Source of the DNA: CAVVZJ01 sp963752755
Lineage (GTDB): Bacteria > Planctomycetota > Planctomycetia > Isosphaerales > Isosphaeraceae
DNA: 64,000 nucleotides
Reading direction: 5' to 3'
Assembly (NCBI GenBank): GCA_963752755.1
Contig: CAVVZJ010000001.1
Location: forward strand, 1,302,001 to 1,366,000
The notes beneath the pieces were generated by a model. That model was not told where the DNA came from. It saw nothing but the letters and a program-made list of their open reading frames with translations, and did no database searches. A program made the translations under genes and the position numbers. Shown here in pieces: positions 56,722-64,000 of this stretch (position 1 is its first letter; each line of letters opens with the position of its first letter).

Positions 56722-57525
56722 ATGGCCGAATCGACCGCGATCGCCCTCGACCCGGCCGCGGTCCTCGCCGGCGCCGAGACCGACGACGTCGCCGAGTCGA
56801 ACCGCCGCCTTCGCGCTGCCTACTCCGAAATCGCCGTCCTCGCCGGCGGACTCGCCCACGAGATCCGCAACCCCCTCTCCACCATGCAGATGAACCTCGG
56901 CCTGCTCTCCGAGGACTTCCAGCATCCCGAGAACGACCGCGAGCGCCGCGCCCTCCGGAAGATCGACCGCGTCCGCAAGGAGTGCCACCGCCTGCAGGGC
57001 ATCCTTGAAGATTTCCTCCGCTTCGTCCGAGTCCAGGACCTCAAGACCGCTCCGGCCGACCTGAACGCCGTCGTTGAGGAGGTCCGCGACTTCTGCGAAG
57101 GTGAAGGGCTCGCCCAGGGGATTGTCTCCCGCGCCGCATACGACCCGAACTTGCCCGCGATCCCCCTCGATGTGGACCTGTTCAAGCAAGCTCTCTTTAA
57201 CCTCATCCGCAACGCCCAGATCGCCATGCCTGACGGCGGCGATCTGATCCTCACGACCCGTCGCGTCGGCGATTGGGCCTTGCTCGATGTCACCGACACC
57301 GGCGTCGGCATCCCGCCCGAACTCCGGTCGAAGATCTTCGACGCCTTCGTCTCCACCCGCCCCGGCGGCAGCGGCCTGGGCCTGCCAACAACGCGAAAGA
57401 TCGTCGAGGTCCACGGCGGTACGATCGGACTGGAGAGCGAGGTTGGGAAGGGGTCGAAGTTCACCATCCGCTTGCCCATCATTCAGGAATGGAGACAGGC
57501 TGATGAGGTTTCCCATTCTGATTGA
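56722..57525 (+). CDS. Sensor histidine kinase without membrane segment
   Basis: A 267-residue cytosolic kinase. The H-box is VLAGGLAHEIRNPLSTMQMNL with the phospho-accepting His. The ATP domain has N-box LFNLIRNAQIAM, G1 DVTDTGVGIPPEL, and G2 PGGSGLGLPTTRKIVEVHGG. It has no sensor domain beyond 40 N-terminal residues, like the NtrB-type kinases that read a partner protein. The NtrC-type regulator lies about 500 bases downstream. A hicB/hicA unit sits between the two, and hicB overlaps this gene's end by 23 bases. Confidence 0.92.
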   Translation: MAESTAIALDPAAVLAGAETDDVAESNRRLRAAYSEIAVLAGGLAHEIRNPLSTMQMNLGLLSEDFQHPENDRERRALRKIDRVRKECHRLQGILEDFLRFVRVQDLKTAPADLNAVVEEVRDFCEGEGLAQGIVSRAAYDPNLPAIPLDVDLFKQALFNLIRNAQIAMPDGGDLILTTRRVGDWALLDVTDTGVGIPPELRSKIFDAFVSTRPGGSGLGLPTTRKIVEVHGGTIGLESEVGKGSKFTIRLPIIQEWRQADEVSHSD

Positions 57526-57715
57526 AACCGATAAAGAGGGCCTTTTCGTGGCCGAGGTCCCGGGCCTGCCCGGTGGCCCCTCCCCGGGGAGGACCCGCTC
57601 CAGGACGCTTGGGAACCACCGCGAAGCCACCGTGGCGCATCTGGAAAGCCTCGACTCCCGCGGCGAGGCAGTCCCTCCCTCGATCTCCGAGGAGATCGAG
57701 GAGCTGGACATCTGA
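57503..57715 (+). CDS. hicB: HicB-like antitoxin-type protein
   Basis: A 70-residue protein with the HicB fold: FPILIETDKEGLFVAEVPGLPGG, then HREATVAHLESLDSRGEAVPPS. In typical HicB the middle reads LPGCxxxGDT, here LPGGPSPGRT. It is complete and in one frame, overlapping the end of the kinase gene by 23 bases. HicB usually neutralises the HicA mRNA-cleaving toxin; the adjacent HicA-like sequence is degraded. Its solo role may be vestigial. Confidence 0.75.
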   Translation: MRFPILIETDKEGLFVAEVPGLPGGPSPGRTRSRTLGNHREATVAHLESLDSRGEAVPPSISEEIEELDI

Positions 57716-57983
57716 GCCAGATATCCGGGTTTCGAGGCGCAATGCGGTCTCGTCACTGAGCCGGATCGGAGAGGCGTTCGATCACCAACGAGGAGGCGAC
57801 ATCATTCACCGCCATCCGGACCTACCCCATCAGCGCCTGACCGTGACGGACCATGTCGAAATCGCAAAGCGAACCCTCCGGGCGATCATCCGGGACATCG
57901 GTTTGACCGAGGAGGGATTTCGGGCCTGGCTCGGACCGTATCGAACGGCTTCCGGTTCCTCGGAAAGACTGGGCCCGCTGTAA
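57714..57983 (+). pseudogene. HicA-like toxin remnant, no start codon and lost catalytic His
   Basis: Reading in frame after hicB, the sequence IRVSRRNAVSSLSRIGEAF, QRGGDIIHRHPDLPHQRLTV, HVEIAKRTLRAIIRDIGLTEEGF aligns by eye with HicA proteins. Two features argue for loss of function. No ATG, GTG or TTG occurs near the expected start. The hallmark RGSH, whose His is catalytic, is RGGD. A tail to the stop at 57983 follows. It is therefore best regarded as a decayed toxin gene. Confidence 0.62.
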
Positions 57984-58018
57984 GCATCGAAAGCTCTTCA
58001 AAGAATCCGTCGATTTTT

Positions 58019-59386
58019 ATGGATCAACCCATTCGTGTTCTTGTTGTTGATGACGACGAACCCCACGCCGAGGCCGTCGCCGAGAGCCTGGAGCGGGTGG
58101 GGTACGTCTGTACCATCGCGACGAGTGGCCGGGCGGCCTTGAAGCTGATCGAGGAGAAGGACTTCGACATCGTTTTGACCGACCTCCTGATGGAAGACGT
58201 CGGTGGTCTGGAAGTCATGGCGCGGGCCAAACAGGAATTGCCTGACGCCGAGGTCGTGATCCTGACCGGCCACAACTCGATCCGGACAGCGGTCGCCGCC
58301 ATGCAGGCCGGCGCTGCGACGTACTTGACGAAGCCTCTTGACATTAACGAATTACGGATTGTTGTTGATAAATGGTCCCAGTCGCAACGGCTGGCGCGGG
58401 CGAACGTGGAGCTTCGCAAACAGCTTGAGGAACGGTTTGGGTTCGAGGGCGTCGTTGGTAACTCGCCGGAGATGCAGAAGGTCATCGAGCGTCTCCGCCA
58501 GATCGCCCCAACGAGCGCCACGGTCTTGATCACGGGCGAGTCGGGTACCGGTAAGGAACTGGTCGCCAAGGCGTTGCACCAGAACAGCCCGCGGCGGAAC
58601 AAGCCGTTTGTCGCCTTGAACTGCGCGGCCTTGAGCGAGAACATCCTCGAAAGCGAATTATTCGGACATATCAAAGGTGCTTTCACAGGCGCCGAGCGCG
58701 ACCGCAAGGGGTATTTCGAGCAAGCCAGCGGCGGTACGCTCTTCCTCGACGAGGTCGGAGACATACCGTTGAGTACGCAGGTCAAGCTGCTGCGGGTACT
58801 GGAGTCGGGCGAGATCGTCCGCGTTGGCACGAACGAGTCAATCAAGGTCAACGTCCGCCTGGTCTCGGCCACCAATCGCGACCTGACAGAGTCGATCGCG
58901 CAGGGCAAGTTCCGCCAGGATCTCTACCACCGGTTCAAGGTGGTCAGCATCCGTCTGCCGCCCTTGCGTTCCCGCCGCGAGGACATCCCGCTGCTGATCG
59001 AGCACTTTCTTCGTCAGTTCTCCACGTCACACAGCAAGCCGGTTTCCGGCATCACGCCCGCAGCCCGGAAGGTCCTGATGGCTTACTCCTGGCCGGGCAA
59101 CGTCCGCGAGCTCAAGAACGCGATTGAGAGCATGGTGGTCATGGACGCGGACGGTGTGATCGACGTGGACGACCTCACCGAGGAACTTCAGGGCGGTGAC
59201 GGCCTCGCGGTCGAGGCGACGGCCGGGTCGGATGGACTCGTGGGCAAGTCGATGAAGGAGATCGAGAAACATTACCTCGCGGAGACCCTCAAGCTGACCG
59301 ACGGCAACCGCGAGGAGGCGGCCCGCCTGCTGGGCATCGGCGAGCGCACGCTTTATCGGAAGATCGGCGACTACGGCCTGAGTTGA
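58019..59386 (+). CDS. Sigma-54-dependent response regulator, NtrC type
   Basis: A 455-residue regulator. Receiver domain: IRVLVVDDDEPHA, DIVLTDLLMEDVGG (phosphorylated Asp), ILTGHNS and YLTKPLD. AAA+ domain: Walker A ITGESGTGKELVAKAL, GAFTGA loop in HIKGAFTGAERDRKGYF, Walker B GGTLFLDEVGDIP, and SWPGNVRELKNAIE. The C-terminal Fis-type helix-turn-helix is KLTDGNREEAARLLGIGERTLYRKI. It is likely the partner of the kinase at 56722 and activates sigma-54 promoters in response to an unknown signal. Confidence 0.95.
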   Translation: MDQPIRVLVVDDDEPHAEAVAESLERVGYVCTIATSGRAALKLIEEKDFDIVLTDLLMEDVGGLEVMARAKQELPDAEVVILTGHNSIRTAVAAMQAGAATYLTKPLDINELRIVVDKWSQSQRLARANVELRKQLEERFGFEGVVGNSPEMQKVIERLRQIAPTSATVLITGESGTGKELVAKALHQNSPRRNKPFVALNCAALSENILESELFGHIKGAFTGAERDRKGYFEQASGGTLFLDEVGDIPLSTQVKLLRVLESGEIVRVGTNESIKVNVRLVSATNRDLTESIAQGKFRQDLYHRFKVVSIRLPPLRSRREDIPLLIEHFLRQFSTSHSKPVSGITPAARKVLMAYSWPGNVRELKNAIESMVVMDADGVIDVDDLTEELQGGDGLAVEATAGSDGLVGKSMKEIEKHYLAETLKLTDGNREEAARLLGIGERTLYRKIGDYGLS

Positions 59387-59533
59387 TTCCACTCCGCTGG
59401 TGTCGCCCGCGATCGACATAACTTGACGGTTCGGGCCGGTTGAACCCATAATCGGTCGGCCCGCCGCGACCCGCCGATTGCCGGCCACGGCGACGTCGCC
59501 TCCACCTTCCTGGCCCGAGGAATTCCCCCTGCC

Positions 59534-63241
<3,708 letters not shown>

Positions 63242-63279
63242 CCGGCGCCTGATTTGCAACCTGGTCGTTTCGGAAGCCT

Positions 63280-63310
63280 GGCCGCGGCCCGATCGGGGGC
63301 CGTGGCCTTT
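63280..63310 (+). terminator. Hairpin after metH
   Basis: GGCCGCGGCCC pairs with GGGCCGTGGCC (one G-U) around ATCG-rich loop bases, and a TTT follows. It lies about 40 bases past the metH stop and fits an intrinsic terminator with a short T-run. Confidence 0.65.
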
Positions 63311-63331
63311 CCGGAAAGGTCAGGTTTGATC

Positions 63332-63772
63332 ATGAGGTCCGTTTCGAGCATCGCAGGCCTCGCCGCCTTGTTGGGCACCATCCTTGCCTCGCAGAACGCT
63401 CTCGCCCAGGGACGCGGCTCGGGGATCGATTCCGCCTGGCAGAGCTACCGGCGCGTCCCTCAGACGCGTACGTCTCCCTACGGCAACACCTCCGGGTGGG
63501 GCTGGCGCAACCCCGGCGGCGTCGGTCGCTTCAAGGAGTATTACCCACCGGGCAACCAGTTCCAGAACCCGGGCTCACCCGTCGAACAAGCCCACTTCGA
63601 TGAGGGACCCGTCTCAACCCGGAGGAGCATGCAGCTCCAGTCCCAGCAAGTTGGGATTGCGAAGTACAACGCGATCCAGGGCCACATCGACCGATACGGC
63701 ATGCCGCGGATGGGATTCTACGGCTACGGTGCCGGGTTCGGATTGGGGTACGGAGCGGCGTTCCCACGCTGA
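63332..63772 (+). CDS. Small secreted protein of unknown function
   Basis: A 146-residue protein with a signal peptide (MRSVSSIAGLAALLGTILASQNALAQ). The mature part is rich in Gly, Tyr, Arg and Gln (GWGWRNPGGVGRFKEYYPPGNQ) and ends in a Gly/Tyr/Phe segment (YGYGAGFGLGYGAAFPR). This composition suggests an envelope or matrix protein. ATG 63332 is chosen by the signal peptide. No family recognised. Confidence 0.72.
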   Translation: MRSVSSIAGLAALLGTILASQNALAQGRGSGIDSAWQSYRRVPQTRTSPYGNTSGWGWRNPGGVGRFKEYYPPGNQFQNPGSPVEQAHFDEGPVSTRRSMQLQSQQVGIAKYNAIQGHIDRYGMPRMGFYGYGAGFGLGYGAAFPR

Positions 63773-63815
63773 GTGATCGCCGGACTTCGGGATTCCAGAC
63801 CGGATGGAGTTCAGT

Positions 63816-64000
63816 TCAAGGGCGCGGATTCCCGGCGGCGCGCCTCGGGGATTCGGGACTCGGAGAAGCGGCGCTGGCCGGTGAGTCGACGGTCGGGGAA
63901 GTGAGAGAGTCGAGCCAATGGCGAGCGGCGGAGCGATGAGGGAAGGGGCCGGGGGCGCCGAGGGCGATGCGGAGCAGGCGGGGGATGTCGGGGTGTTCGG
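63816..64000 (-). CDS. Possible C-terminal end of a minus-strand gene
   Basis: An open frame runs in from the window edge on the minus strand (HPDIPRLLRIALGAPGPFPH ... RHWLDSL) to a TGA at 63816-63818. The tail after about residue 35 is Ser/Pro/Arg-rich. The first part has coding-like composition, but nothing is recognised and no start lies in the window. Confidence 0.3.
   Translation of the reverse strand, partial: EHPDIPRLLRIALGAPGPFPHRSAARHWLDSLTSPTVDSPASAASPSPESPRRAAGNPRP

Noticed and set aside
54763..57756. Very long open frame on the minus strand opposite pnp and the kinase (997 codons)
   Set aside because: It is antisense to two genes with complete catalytic motifs. Its composition is that of complementary GC-rich coding sequence, and no recognisable domain is present.
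59387..59533. Possible cobalamin riboswitch upstream of metH
   Set aside because: The 147 bp leader is too short for, and lacks, the conserved B12-box sequence. Only a short unpaired GC-rich leader is seen.

Overview
The window is a high-GC bacterial chromosome segment that most likely comes from a planctomycete, probably the Isosphaeraceae. This is inferred from gene content: two Tat-exported DUF1501 proteins, a DUF1549/DUF1553 cytochrome protein paired with one of them, a PVC-type haem/HEAT-repeat protein, a ceramidase-LamG protein, a MoxR/DUF58/VWA cluster, and many large secreted proteins. No rRNA, tRNA, CRISPR array, phage or insertion sequence was recognised.

Layout. 0-4 kb: ferredoxin end, MauG-type di-haem peroxidase, DUF1501. 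4-10 kb (minus strand): SAM methyltransferase, GT4 glycosyltransferase, then an ATGA-coupled pair made of a ThuA-isochorismatase fusion and a ceramidase-LamG enzyme. 10-16 kb (plus): aroE, the DUF1549/DUF1553 cytochrome protein and its DUF1501 partner. 16-22 kb (minus): zinc metalloprotease, BON-domain protein, small membrane protein and an Ala/Gly/Met-rich lipoprotein, several with clear hairpin terminators. 22-28 kb: stand-alone receiver, EgtB-type sulfoxide synthase, a 1 kb spacer with a repeat, and the PVC haem protein. 28-37.6 kb (minus): an aerotolerance-like MoxR/DUF58/BatA/VWA cluster with extra genes inside it. 37.8-44.8 kb: NHL protein, Rieske ferredoxin, SGNH hydrolase, RNase Z-like hydrolase, PfkB-family protein and two membrane proteins. 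44.8-53.8 kb: pdxA, small lipoprotein, radical SAM protein, Uma2 nuclease, unknown protein and two polytopic membrane proteins of envelope-polymer type. 53.9-63.8 kb: rpsO-pnp, a histidine kinase and an NtrC-type regulator separated by a hicB/hicA remnant, metH, and a small secreted protein.

The most striking property is that 18 genes with recognisable, otherwise conserved products cannot be read in one frame. Of 29 frame changes counted, 26 need one base to be skipped (+1) and only 3 go the other way. Affected genes include biosynthetic ones (aroE, pdxA). The rpsO to metH stretch has no frame break apart from the degenerate hicA-like remnant. Uncorrected insertion errors are the simplest explanation, but the bias deserves a check against reads. 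Coordinates of these genes are given for the whole reconstructed gene, with approximate break positions.

Other points of interest are a dispersed intergenic element present three times (about 2.03, 24.6 and 41.6 kb), a heptamer tandem array at the start of the large VWA gene, a broken hicA inside a two-component operon, and a PfkB protein with an altered catalytic signature.
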